From: Candidatus Cloacimonadota bacterium
Lineage (GTDB): Bacteria > Cloacimonadota > Cloacimonadia > Cloacimonadales > JAJBBL01
Reading direction: 5' to 3'
Assembly: GCA_020532365.1 (NCBI GenBank)
Contig: JAJBBL010000032.1
Location: 1 to 6,740, forward strand
DNA: 6,740 nt
Shown in pieces: positions 1 to 6,740 of the stretch (position 1 is the stretch's first letter; the number at the start of each line of letters is the position of its first letter). Below the pieces are notes generated by a model. That model searched no databases. It saw only the letters and a program-made list of their open reading frames with translations, and was not told the DNA's origin. The position numbers and the translations under genes were made by a program.

Positions 1-20
1 CTTTATGTTTTATATGATCC

Positions 21-51
21 ATTATCACTCGGATAATTGGTATTCTGTCAA
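21..51 (-). promoter_or_regulatory. Possible promoter firing leftward out of the window
   Basis: On the minus strand a perfect TTGACA (51-46) is followed after 19 bases by GATAAT (26-21), which matches the sigma-70 -10 consensus at five of six positions. The spacing is 1-2 bases longer than optimal, as in some activator-dependent promoters. It would start transcription near position 14, for a gene left of the window in the same direction as dprA. This rests on motif matching only, and that gene is not visible. Confidence 0.3.
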
Positions 52-76
52 GAGCAAAATATCCCTTGGGACACAA

Positions 77-100
77 CCCTTATCTAAGGGTCATCTAAGG
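77..100. repeat. Short palindrome and overlapping direct repeat
   Basis: CCCTTA (77-82) and TAAGGG (85-90) form a perfect 6-bp inverted repeat separated by only two bases. ATCTAAGG occurs at 82-89 and again at 93-100, so it is a direct repeat that overlaps both the palindrome and the left edge of the long hairpin at 96-146. The nested arrangement could be a binding site, or the degenerate edge of a repeated element. No function can be assigned. Confidence 0.4.
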
Positions 101-146
101 AGTATAGTCGTAGGCGGCCCTGATCCGCCTACGACTATACTCCTTA
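96..146. repeat. Perfect 22-bp inverted repeat with 7-base loop
   Basis: Positions 96-117 are exactly complementary to 125-146, giving 22 uninterrupted base pairs around the loop CCCTGAT (118-124). The pairing stops cleanly at both ends. The outer part of the stem is AT-rich and the inner part is GC-rich (GGCGG/CCGCC). No T-run follows on either strand, so it does not look like a standard intrinsic terminator. It lacks the imperfect pairing and GTT/AAC core of an integron attC site. It could be a REP-like or REPIN-like dispersed palindrome, a transcript-stabilising or Rho-linked 3' hairpin for the obg-dprA message (it lies about 150 bases past the dprA stop), or a mobile-element relic. The structure itself is certain, but its role is not known. 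Confidence 0.85.
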
Positions 147-294
147 TGCTCTCCTTGGTATATATATGCTGGATATGGAGTTAGCTGACTTGTGGTGAAA
201 TCCGGTTGAATGTAGGTAATTTAGTCTTTTTGCGGGAAATTTGTAAGTTTATGTAGGTCAAAAAATACTGACGAAAGCTTAAAAATTAACCTGT

Positions 295-1383
295 TTAGTC
301 TACCGAACTGATCATTGTACCGTCACCAATTCTGATGAGATTTTGTAACTCTAAAGCGAGAAGAACTGTAGACAAATCTCCCACGTTATAACCAGTTTTT
401 AGAATAAGCTCGTCATAGCTTATTGCTGGCTTAGACTCTTGGATACAATTTAAAACACCTTTTTCTTTGTCGCTAAGGGATGCGGTACGATCTACCTGCG
501 TAGTCATAATAAGATCGTATTCTTCGACGATATCGACGTATGAAGAGACTAATTTAGCCCCTTTTTTTATCAGGTGATTAGGTCCTTCCGATTGAGGGCG
601 GTTGATGTCGCCCGGCAAAGCAAACAGATCTCGGTTATGTTCCAAAGCGTATTTGGCAGTGAGAAGAGCGCCACTACTTATCTTGCCCTGAACAACAAAG
701 ATTCCGTTGCTCAAACCACTTATAACCCTGTTGCGGGCGGGGAAGTTCCAACGTTCAAGCTTAGAACCTGGAGTGAATTCTGAAATCAAAGCCCCTCTTT
801 CCAAAATACGTTCGGCTAACTTTCTATTACTCTCGGGGTATATCTGGTCGCAACCAGTTCCCATAACCGCATAAGTTATACCGTTATTTTCGATTGTCGT
901 TCTATGGGCATGAGTATCTACTCCAAAGGCGAGGCCGCTAACTATTCCATATCCGCTTCTACTCAACTCTCCTGTTATTTTTTGAGTCATCATTATTCCA
1001 TAATTATCGGGTTTTCTGGTGCCTACTATGCCGATGAGTGTTGCCCCGTTATCTTTTGGGAGAGTACCTCTGTAGTAGAGAACGAGTGGTGGATTGAAGA
1101 TATTTTTGAGCATAGTTGGATAGTCGTCGTCTAAAATAGTGGTGTATTTAATCTGATATTTTTCAGATAACTCGCAGATGTTTTCCCAGTTTTCTGGTTC
1201 AGTATCGACGGCTAAGCTCTCTTTGATCTCATTAGAAATTCTTTGATAATCAAGTAGTGGCTCAATCCCTTTACCGATGAAGCTTTCAGGCTCTCCAAGT
1301 GAGCTAATAAGCTGATGTGCTTTAACAGGGCCAAGGTCTTTTGTTTCAATAAGTTGTAGCCAAGCTTTAAGTCTCGAATCCAT
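295..1383 (-). CDS. dprA: DNA-processing protein DprA (DNA uptake/recombination mediator)
   Basis: Cytoplasmic single-strand DNA-binding protein of the DprA/Smf family. In this family it protects incoming transforming DNA and loads RecA onto it. The 362 residues have the usual three parts: an N-terminal helical (HhH/SAM-like) region, about 1-70; a Rossmann-like core, about 80-290; and a C-terminal winged-helix domain, about 303-358. Core motifs visible are GTRKPDNYG (121-129), SGLAFGVDTHAH (149-160), GTGCDQIYP (175-183), FPARNRVISGLS (214-225) and SSGALLTA through to ALPG (about 236-258). VVQG replaces the common VVEA just before the SGALLTA motif, a mild departure. The ATG at 1383 is preceded by GGAGGT (1399-1394) with 10 bases between. 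It lies 29 bp after obg on the same strand, so it is probably co-transcribed. Presence of DprA alone does not prove natural competence, because many non-competent bacteria carry it. Confidence 0.96.
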   Translation of the reverse strand: MDSRLKAWLQLIETKDLGPVKAHQLISSLGEPESFIGKGIEPLLDYQRISNEIKESLAVDTEPENWENICELSEKYQIKYTTILDDDYPTMLKNIFNPPLVLYYRGTLPKDNGATLIGIVGTRKPDNYGIMMTQKITGELSRSGYGIVSGLAFGVDTHAHRTTIENNGITYAVMGTGCDQIYPESNRKLAERILERGALISEFTPGSKLERWNFPARNRVISGLSNGIFVVQGKISSGALLTAKYALEHNRDLFALPGDINRPQSEGPNHLIKKGAKLVSSYVDIVEEYDLIMTTQVDRTASLSDKEKGVLNCIQESKPAISYDELILKTGYNVGDLSTVLLALELQNLIRIGDGTMISSVD

Positions 1384-1412
1384 AATATTTACAACCTCCA
1401 GAGAGACAATAT

Positions 1413-2435
<1,023 letters not shown>

Positions 2436-2499
2436 TTAGCCTCACATTGTTACGTTGTTCATTCTCTTACCAATAGTTAACATAATAGAACAGTTAGAT

Positions 2500-2527
2500 G
2501 ATATAATAAACTCCCTATATCTGTCAA
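2500..2527 (-). promoter_or_regulatory. Candidate obg promoter
   Basis: On the minus strand, a perfect TTGACA (2527-2522) is followed after 16 bases by TATATC (2505-2500). A better -10 match, TATTAT (2508-2503), lies only 13 bases from the box, which is too close for a standard sigma-70 promoter. Either placement gives an obg leader of roughly 60 bases. The -35 match is strong, while the choice of -10 is uncertain. Confidence 0.45.
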
Positions 2528-2604
2528 AGATTTTAACAAAAGTTAAGTGCTAAAGTGAAGTATACTCAACACAAAAACGATAAACCGGCAAATAAAACTC
2601 GGCT

Positions 2605-2634
2605 TTGACGCCGTTCATACTTATCTTCTATTGT
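2605..2634 (+). promoter_or_regulatory. Candidate promoter of the metal ATPase gene
   Basis: TTGACG (2605-2610) and TATTGT (2629-2634) are separated by 18 bases and would start transcription near 2641, leaving a leader of about 38 bases. A small CGGC/GCCG dyad (2600-2613) overlaps the -35 box. No clear ArsR/SmtB or MerR operator palindrome is visible in the spacer, so metal control cannot be claimed from the sequence. Confidence 0.45.
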
Positions 2635-2678
2635 ACAGGTCTTGAAAATGGTCTGAACACAATGAAGAGGTGATTAGC

Positions 2679-4826
2679 TTGATTAAGTATATATATAAAC
2701 TCAAAGGGCTCAGTTGCGCTGGTTGTGCGGCTGAAATTGAGAGAGAAATAAGAAAGTTCGATTGGATAAGTGGAGTTGTGCTCGATTTCTTAAGTAAAGA
2801 GCTGACCGTTTACGTGGACGATAATGAGAAAGAAGAAGAGGTTACCGAAAAAGTTAAACGGGTAGTGCGGAGTATCGAACCAGATATAATGGTTATGCTG
2901 TCGGACGAAAATAAAGAGGAGTCACGTTTTAGAGATGGAGTGTTCTCTTCACTAAAAACAACTGACAACTTGCTTACATTGCTCGGAATAATAGTCTTTG
3001 CAGCTACCTTCTTCATTCCGCAATCACATACACAACTAATCCTCTACCTGATAAGCTATCTGCTGATAGGAAAATACGTTATAATCGGTGCCTTTAAAAA
3101 GCTCTTCAGTAAATATATCTTTAACGAGCATCTCTTGATGAGTATTGCAACACTCGGGGCTTTTGCCATCGGGGAGTATAATGAGGCTATAGCGGTAATG
3201 CTTTTCTATCAGATTGGAAAGTTCTTTGAGAATAGAATAGTCGAGTACTCACAGCAGTCTATTAGCGAAATACAAAAACTCAAGCCCGACTCAGTTAACC
3301 TCGTTCAGGATGAGCAAATAGTAAAAGTTCAGCCTGAAAAGGTTAAAAAGGATGCTCTGATTGTGGTCAGACCAGGAGAGAGAATATCTTTAGACGGTGT
3401 AGTCGTTGAAGGGAACTCTACCATAGATAACTCTATGATAACCGGTGAATCAATTCCGCTGCCAATCCAAAGTGGTAGCGAAGTATCGGCCGGGGCAATT
3501 AATCTCAATGGAATGATTAAGATAAGAGTGTCCAAAATATACGCTGACTCTACTATCTCAAAAGTCATCGACCTTGTAAGGCTTGCCAAAAGCAGGAAAA
3601 CAGTCACAGAACGCTTTATAACCCGCTTTGCTAATATCTATACACCGATTGTAATGCTCTTAGCTTTGCTGATAGCTGTCGTTCCCCCTTATGTGTTCTC
3701 TGCTGGAGCTTTCACCGATTGGTTCTATAGAGCTTTGATTTTCTTAGTCATATCCTGTCCCTGTGCGTTAGTGGTGTCAATCCCATTGAGCTTCTTCTCG
3801 GGGTTAGCTGTGTTGACCAGAAACGGAGTGCTTATCAAAGGGGCTCTGTTTATCGAAAACTTGGCCAAAACAAGTGTTGTAATACTCGATAAAACGGGTA
3901 CGCTGACTCAAGGTAAAGTCGAGGTGTCAGCCCTCAAGCCAATGGAAGAGGTCAGTGAAGAAGAGCTTCTTAACTACGCTTTTCTCGGAGAGGTACAGTC
4001 GAACCACCCCCTTGCACAAGCTGTTCTCGCTGAACACCATAGAAGAAGTGGTGCTCACCAAAATATCAGTGACCAGCTTCTATCAAAATACTCCTACAAC
4101 GAAGTGGCAGGGAAAGGGGTGGAAGCAGTAAGTGACGATGAACGCATAATAGTCGGAAGTATAGATTTCTTGAAGGGTAAAGGGATAGCTATAGCCAACG
4201 ACTCGATTGAAACTAACTATAAAACACTGATCGGAGTGGGTGTTAATGACAAATTGGTCGGTTTTATTGAGTTTCAAGATAGCCTCAGAAATAGAGTCCA
4301 CGATATGGTCGAAAACTTGGATCAAGTTGGAGTGAAAAGAGTCGTGATGCTAACCGGTGACGATCCAAATACAGCTCAAAAAGTAGCCGACGAGTTAGGA
4401 ATAAAAGAGTATTTTGCCTCTCTACTCCCTGAAGACAAACTTAAGTATGTCGAGCAAATTAAAACTCAAGAAAAAGGGAAATTGCTTTTCATTGGCGACG
4501 GGATTAACGATGCACCCGCTATGGCACTGTCCGATACAGGTATGGCAATGGGTGGAATTGGCTCTATGGCAGCTATTGAGTCGGCTGATATTATCCTGCA
4601 GACCGACGAGATAAGTAAACTCCCTAACATTATAGGTATCGCCAAGAAAACACTCAGAAACGCTCAGCAAAACATAGCTCTCGCCTTAGGTATAAAGATC
4701 GCCTTCTTGATGTTAGGTGCTATGGGCTTTATGAGTATATGGGGTGCTGTATTTGCAGACGTGGGGGTAACTCTCCTGGCTGTATTAAACTCGCTCAGAT
4801 TACTCAGATACAGAAAAATGAAGTAG
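2679..4826 (+). CDS. zntA: P1B-type ATPase exporting Zn2+/Cd2+/Pb2+ (ZntA/CadA family)
   Basis: Inner-membrane heavy-metal pump that couples ATP hydrolysis to metal efflux. I use the TTG at 2679 (715 residues) because AGAGGTGA (2666-2673) sits at proper Shine-Dalgarno distance from it. A GTG at 2670 would add three residues but directly abuts that site. From the TTG the order is: one heavy-metal-associated domain with GLSCAGC (Cys13, Cys16); membrane helices about 97-137 and 151-184; actuator TGES (255-258); membrane CPC (360-362); phosphorylation DKTGT with Asp404; HP motif (443-444) and GKG (478-480) of the nucleotide-binding domain; TGDD (559-562); hinge GDGINDAP (606-613); and two final helices. 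Lys673 in the seventh helix and Asp694 (FADVG) in the eighth match the P1B-2 metal-site pattern, which favours divalent Zn/Cd/Pb over copper. All catalytic motifs are intact. No regulator gene is adjacent. The exact metal preference is inferred. Confidence 0.93.
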   Translation: MIKYIYKLKGLSCAGCAAEIEREIRKFDWISGVVLDFLSKELTVYVDDNEKEEEVTEKVKRVVRSIEPDIMVMLSDENKEESRFRDGVFSSLKTTDNLLTLLGIIVFAATFFIPQSHTQLILYLISYLLIGKYVIIGAFKKLFSKYIFNEHLLMSIATLGAFAIGEYNEAIAVMLFYQIGKFFENRIVEYSQQSISEIQKLKPDSVNLVQDEQIVKVQPEKVKKDALIVVRPGERISLDGVVVEGNSTIDNSMITGESIPLPIQSGSEVSAGAINLNGMIKIRVSKIYADSTISKVIDLVRLAKSRKTVTERFITRFANIYTPIVMLLALLIAVVPPYVFSAGAFTDWFYRALIFLVISCPCALVVSIPLSFFSGLAVLTRNGVLIKGALFIENLAKTSVVILDKTGTLTQGKVEVSALKPMEEVSEEELLNYAFLGEVQSNHPLAQAVLAEHHRRSGAHQNISDQLLSKYSYNEVAGKGVEAVSDDERIIVGSIDFLKGKGIAIANDSIETNYKTLIGVGVNDKLVGFIEFQDSLRNRVHDMVENLDQVGVKRVVMLTGDDPNTAQKVADELGIKEYFASLLPEDKLKYVEQIKTQEKGKLLFIGDGINDAPAMALSDTGMAMGGIGSMAAIESADIILQTDEISKLPNIIGIAKKTLRNAQQNIALALGIKIAFLMLGAMGFMSIWGAVFADVGVTLLAVLNSLRLLRYRKMK

Positions 4827-4845
4827 CTAAAGATATAAAATAAAA

Positions 4846-4921
4846 TGGTACATCCGTGGGGATTCGAACCCCAGACCCACTGATTAAGAGTCAGTTGCTC
4901 TACCGACTGAGCTACGGATGC
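4846..4921 (-). tRNA. tRNA-Lys (anticodon CTT)
   Basis: A complete 76-base cloverleaf with encoded CCA. Acceptor stem GCATCCG pairs with CGGATGT. The D-stem is GCTC/GAGC. The anticodon stem ACTGA/TCAGT encloses loop CTCTTAA, so the anticodon is CTT (complement at 4886-4888) and reads the AAG lysine codon. The T-arm is TGGGG-TTCGAAT-CCCCA, and the discriminator base is A. The first acceptor pair is G1-U72 wobble rather than Watson-Crick. The CCA end lies 19 bp from the stop codon of the convergent ATPase gene, with no clear terminator between them. Confidence 0.97.
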
Positions 4922-4938
4922 ACTAAACGTTGTTCAAA

Positions 4939-4963
4939 AAAATAGATAGAGTAATCGTGTCAA
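4939..4963 (-). promoter_or_regulatory. Candidate tRNA-Lys promoter
   Basis: A perfect TTGACA on the minus strand (4963-4958) ends 36 bases before the mature 5' end of tRNA-Lys, the expected distance for a tRNA promoter with a short leader. No good -10 lies at 16-18 bases. The nearest similar hexamer is TATTTT (4944-4939), 13 bases away, within a T-rich run. Confidence 0.4.
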
Positions 4964-5024
4964 TTATTAAAGTGAATTTCAGGCAGAAAATTTTGAGAGA
5001 TAAAGAAACATTCGCTGTTTGTGC

Positions 5025-5052
5025 TTGACAAAATATGGATGTCTAATAAAAA
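5025..5052 (+). promoter_or_regulatory. Candidate tRNA-Arg promoter
   Basis: A perfect TTGACA (5025-5030) ends 34 bases before the mature tRNA-Arg 5' end, mirroring the tRNA-Lys arrangement across the same spacer. TAAAAA (5047-5052), 16 bases on, is a four-of-six -10 match, and TAATAA (5044-5049) lies 13 bases on. The -35 is convincing and the -10 is weak. Confidence 0.45.
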
Positions 5053-5064
5053 GACTATACGTGT

Positions 5065-5141
5065 GCGCCTGTAGCTCAATTGGATAGAGCATCTGACTAC
5101 GGATCAGAAGGTTTGGGGTTCGAATCCCTTCAGGCGTGCCA
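5065..5141 (+). tRNA. tRNA-Arg (anticodon ACG)
   Basis: A complete 77-base cloverleaf with encoded CCA. Acceptor stem GCGCCTG pairs with CAGGCGT. The D-stem is GCTC/GAGC. The anticodon stem TCTGA/TCAGA encloses loop CTACGGA, so the anticodon is ACG (5099-5101). In bacteria A34 of this tRNA is normally converted to inosine by TadA so that it reads CGU, CGC and CGA. The discriminator is G, as allowed for arginine. Two weak points are a G1-U72 terminal pair and, in the T-stem, a G-U pair next to a U-U mismatch (5114/5130). A short T-run (5143-5147) follows the CCA and might aid termination. Confidence 0.96.
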
Positions 5142-5175
5142 CTTTTTCTTTAAGGGTGTTTTATTTGTTTGTTAA

Positions 5176-5195
5176 CCTCTTCAAATATAGAGGAG
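5176..5195 (+). promoter_or_regulatory. Ribosome binding site of the redox gene inside a small hairpin
   Basis: AGAGGAG (5189-5195) is a strong Shine-Dalgarno site six bases before the ATG at 5202. CCTCT (5176-5180) can pair with AGAGG (5189-5193) across an eight-base loop, partly covering the site. The stem is only five pairs long, so any control of translation is speculative. The binding site itself is well supported and decides the start codon. Confidence 0.5.
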
Positions 5196-5201
5196 TATAC
5201 T

Positions 5202-5990
5202 ATGAAGACTAAACGTGTTGATTTTTACTATTTTTCGAGTACAGGTAACACTATCTTGCTCGTCGAACAGATGAAAAGTATCTTTGAAAGCCGATCATTA
5301 GAAGTTCAATGCCATTGTATCCCCAATGTGAAACCAGAAGCTATCGATATTAGAAACACTACTATCGGAATAGCTTTCCCAGTCGCTTATTTCTCCAGCT
5401 ACCCATTTGTCTGGCGTTTCTTAAAAAGAATGCCAATCGCCAAAGGAGTCGATGCCTTTGTTGTCAACTCTTCACGCCAACACTCAGGGACAATAAGGCG
5501 TCAGCTTTACGACCTGCTTGCTAAGAAAGGGTATAAACCTATTGGAATCGGCGAGATACCTATGCCCAGCAGCGCTAATTTTCAGCCTTATGATGAAGAG
5601 ATATATGAAGATAGCGTGCAAGAGGGTGTATTAAGAGCAGAGATGTTTGCTCTAAGCCTGTTGGATAATAGCTCAGTATGGCCTTCTGAAAATATGATGT
5701 CTAAACTCACCGAACTATTTAAGTTGCGTAAACTTGCTTGGCGTTTCTTAAACAGAGACTTCAAGCTGGTCATTGACACTATGAAATGTATCCGTTGTGG
5801 TATCTGCTATAAGCTATGTCCAGCCGATAATATTGAGATGGAACATTACCCTGAATATCTTGATAAGTGCCAACATTGCTTCAGATGTGTGTCATACTGC
5901 CCAGCTGATGCCATCAAGTTTAAAGACAAAGAGAAGTTTTATCCCCATACACCTGTTCCTCACGAAAAGATACTTGAATTCAGTCTTTAA
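5202..5990 (+). CDS. EFR1-type flavodoxin/ferredoxin fusion protein
   Basis: Predicted soluble electron-transfer protein of 262 residues. The N-terminal half is flavodoxin-like: strand VDFYYF is followed by the FMN phosphate-binding loop SSTGNT (12-17), and another core strand, IGIAFPVAYFSSYP, is at about 55-68. The C-terminal part has two [4Fe-4S] ferredoxin motifs. The first is Cys196, Cys199, Cys202 and Cys206 (CIRCGICYKLCP). The second is Cys223, Cys226, Cys229 and Cys233 (CQHCFRCVSYCP). All eight cysteines are present. This two-part design matches the EFR1 family of ferredoxins, common in anaerobes, whose physiological partners are mostly unknown. The ATG at 5202 is chosen over an upstream in-frame TTG at 5169 because of the well-spaced AGAGGAG. 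It lies 60 bases after tRNA-Arg with no certain terminator or separate promoter, so read-through from the tRNA is possible. No partner enzyme is adjacent, so the redox partner cannot be inferred. Confidence 0.92.
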   Translation: MKTKRVDFYYFSSTGNTILLVEQMKSIFESRSLEVQCHCIPNVKPEAIDIRNTTIGIAFPVAYFSSYPFVWRFLKRMPIAKGVDAFVVNSSRQHSGTIRRQLYDLLAKKGYKPIGIGEIPMPSSANFQPYDEEIYEDSVQEGVLRAEMFALSLLDNSSVWPSENMMSKLTELFKLRKLAWRFLNRDFKLVIDTMKCIRCGICYKLCPADNIEMEHYPEYLDKCQHCFRCVSYCPADAIKFKDKEKFYPHTPVPHEKILEFSL

Positions 5991-6004
5991 GATAGACCTA
6001 ATAT

Positions 6005-6031
6005 GGAGATGTAGCTCGGTATCTGGGAGCT
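6005..6031 (+). other. tRNA-like 5' half (acceptor strand plus D-arm)
   Basis: GGAGATG (6005-6011) is followed by TA, GCTC (6014-6017), a nine-base loop starting with GG, and GAGC (6027-6030). This is the order and spacing of the first third of a tRNA. The following bases form only a poor anticodon stem (two mismatches). The matching acceptor strand CATCTCC and a GTTCGAAT-type T-loop are absent downstream, so it is not a working tRNA. It may be a decayed tRNA fragment or chance. As a hairpin (AGCTC/GAGCT, 6013-6017 with 6027-6031) it lacks a T-run and is a poor terminator for the upstream redox gene. Confidence 0.25.
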
Positions 6032-6046
6032 GAAAAGAGAAACAGT

Positions 6047-6090
6047 TTGACAGCCACCTCGTTTGAAAGATATTGCACTCTAATTATAAT
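6047..6090 (+). promoter_or_regulatory. Promoter region of the cyclophilin gene
   Basis: Two overlapping solutions are visible. TTGAAA (6063-6068) with TATAAT (6085-6090), 16 bases apart, would start transcription near 6097, just before the ribosome binding site. TTGACA (6047-6052) with TATTGC (6071-6076), 18 bases apart, would start about 14 bases earlier and resembles the ATPase promoter in spacing and -10 form. Either makes the cyclophilin gene its own transcription unit. Confidence 0.55.
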
Positions 6091-6096
6091 TGCAAT
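6072..6096. repeat. Dyad over the cyclophilin promoter
   Basis: ATTGCA (6072-6077) and TGCAAT (6091-6096) form inverted arms 13 bases apart. Between and overlapping them lies the 10-bp palindrome AATTATAATT (6082-6091). The dyad covers the likely -10 box and start site, so it could be an operator. Such AT-rich symmetry also arises by chance, and no regulator is known. Confidence 0.3.
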
Positions 6097-6110
6097 CAAA
6101 GGAGGAATAT

Positions 6111-6740
6111 ATGATTAAAATTTTAGCAGTAATCATCGTGACTATTCTCTCAATCACTTGTTACGCAGACGCGGATAAGGATGTGAAAATAGTGAAGTTT
6201 GAAACCAACTATGGGGATATAGAGCTTGAATTATATCCACAAGTAGCACCAAAACTTGTAGCTAACTTTATCAAGTTAAGTAATGAACAGTTCTATGATG
6301 AGACTTACTTTCATAGAGTAATCCCTGATTTTATGATACAGGGTGGTGATCCAAATACAAGAGATGGCGATAGAGCAAGTGCCGGTACAGGCGGGCCAAG
6401 CTATAGACTTGACGACGAGATCAGTGCAAAGGCGTTAGGCTTAGACAAGACACTCGTAAAAGATTCTTATATGGCCAGACAAGTACCACCAAATCATCCA
6501 GCCGCTAATATATCTTTACAAAAGCTTTTTGAAGAACAAGGATACAACTTTAAAAATGATTTACCTTCTATTCCAAACACGTATGGAGCACTCTCAATGG
6601 CAAATGCAGGGCCAAACACCAACGGTAGCCAATTCTTTATTATCACTGCTAAAGAGGGAACCCCTTGGCTTGACGGTAAACACACCGTTATCGGTAAAGT
6701 GGTAAAGGGAATGGATGTTGTGCATAAGATTGAAAACTTA
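6111..6740 (+). CDS. Exported cyclophilin-type peptidyl-prolyl cis-trans isomerase (3' end outside window)
   Basis: Protein-folding catalyst of the cyclophilin family, which isomerises Xaa-Pro bonds. The first 210 residues are present and the reading frame is open to the window edge. The ATG has GGAGG (6101-6105) five bases upstream. Residues 1-19 form a signal peptide (Lys3, hydrophobic run 4-16) with a plausible signal peptidase I site after CYA. Cys17 is not in a standard lipobox, so a lipoprotein is less likely. Compared with human cyclophilin A, the active site is conserved: Arg69, Phe74, Met75, Gln77 in [14 protein letters not shown]; Ala164, Gln174, Phe176 in [15 protein letters not shown]; and Trp186, Leu187, His191 in WLDGKH. 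About 55 residues (102-158) separate the [12 protein letters not shown] segment from GALSMANAG, considerably more than in the short E. coli PpiA/PpiB forms. From memory, similar long inserts occur in some other bacterial cyclophilins. A periplasmic or surface location is inferred. Confidence 0.94.
   Translation, partial: MIKILAVIIVTILSITCYADADKDVKIVKFETNYGDIELELYPQVAPKLVANFIKLSNEQFYDETYFHRVIPDFMIQGGDPNTRDGDRASAGTGGPSYRLDDEISAKALGLDKTLVKDSYMARQVPPNHPAANISLQKLFEEQGYNFKNDLPSIPNTYGALSMANAGPNTNGSQFFIITAKEGTPWLDGKHTVIGKVVKGMDVVHKIENL

Larger units (their letters stand above)
1..294. other. Non-coding region downstream of dprA
   Basis: No convincing gene is seen in either strand of this 294-base stretch, which begins at the window edge and ends at the dprA stop codon. 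It is AT-rich apart from a GC-richer patch around 77-146, where a long perfect inverted repeat and a short palindrome sit. A possible minus-strand promoter near 21-51 points out of the window. I see no hairpin followed by a T-run that would serve as an intrinsic terminator for dprA. A short GTCA...TGAC dyad near 257-273 is too weak to call. A gene beginning left of position 1 cannot be assessed. Confidence 0.6.

Overview
The window is ordinary bacterial chromosome, AT-rich with compact genes. The Obg protein lacks the C-terminal extension common in Firmicutes, there is a cyclophilin with an export signal, and there is a clostridial/anaerobe-style flavodoxin-ferredoxin fusion. Together these suggest an anaerobic or facultative bacterium, probably with a Gram-negative type envelope. 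The phylum cannot be fixed from this sequence alone. I see no phage, IS, CRISPR or plasmid genes.

Layout. Positions 1-294 are non-coding and hold a perfect 22-bp inverted repeat (96-146), a smaller palindrome next to it, and a possible outward promoter. Two minus-strand genes follow in transcription order obg (2435-1413) then dprA (1383-295), 29 bp apart, probably one operon. A divergent intergenic region (2436-2678) separates them from a plus-strand P1B-type ATPase predicted to export Zn2+/Cd2+/Pb2+. This gene converges on a minus-strand tRNA-Lys(CTT), which is divergent from a plus-strand tRNA-Arg(ACG). Then come a plus-strand flavodoxin/2x[4Fe-4S] fusion protein (EFR1 type) and the start of an exported cyclophilin peptidyl-prolyl isomerase, cut off by the window end.

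The genes do not form one pathway. They are housekeeping functions (ribosome assembly GTPase, DNA uptake/recombination mediator, two tRNAs, protein folding) plus a metal efflux pump and a redox protein that stand as separate transcription units. No metal-responsive regulator gene is beside the ATPase.

No undescribed multi-gene system is visible. The items most worth a second look are the perfect long hairpin near the left end, a tRNA-like 5' half in the spacer before the cyclophilin gene, the shared G1-U72 acceptor pair of the two tRNAs, a possible hairpin masking the ribosome binding site of the redox gene, and the repeated TTGACA boxes whose -10 partners are often poor or oddly spaced.
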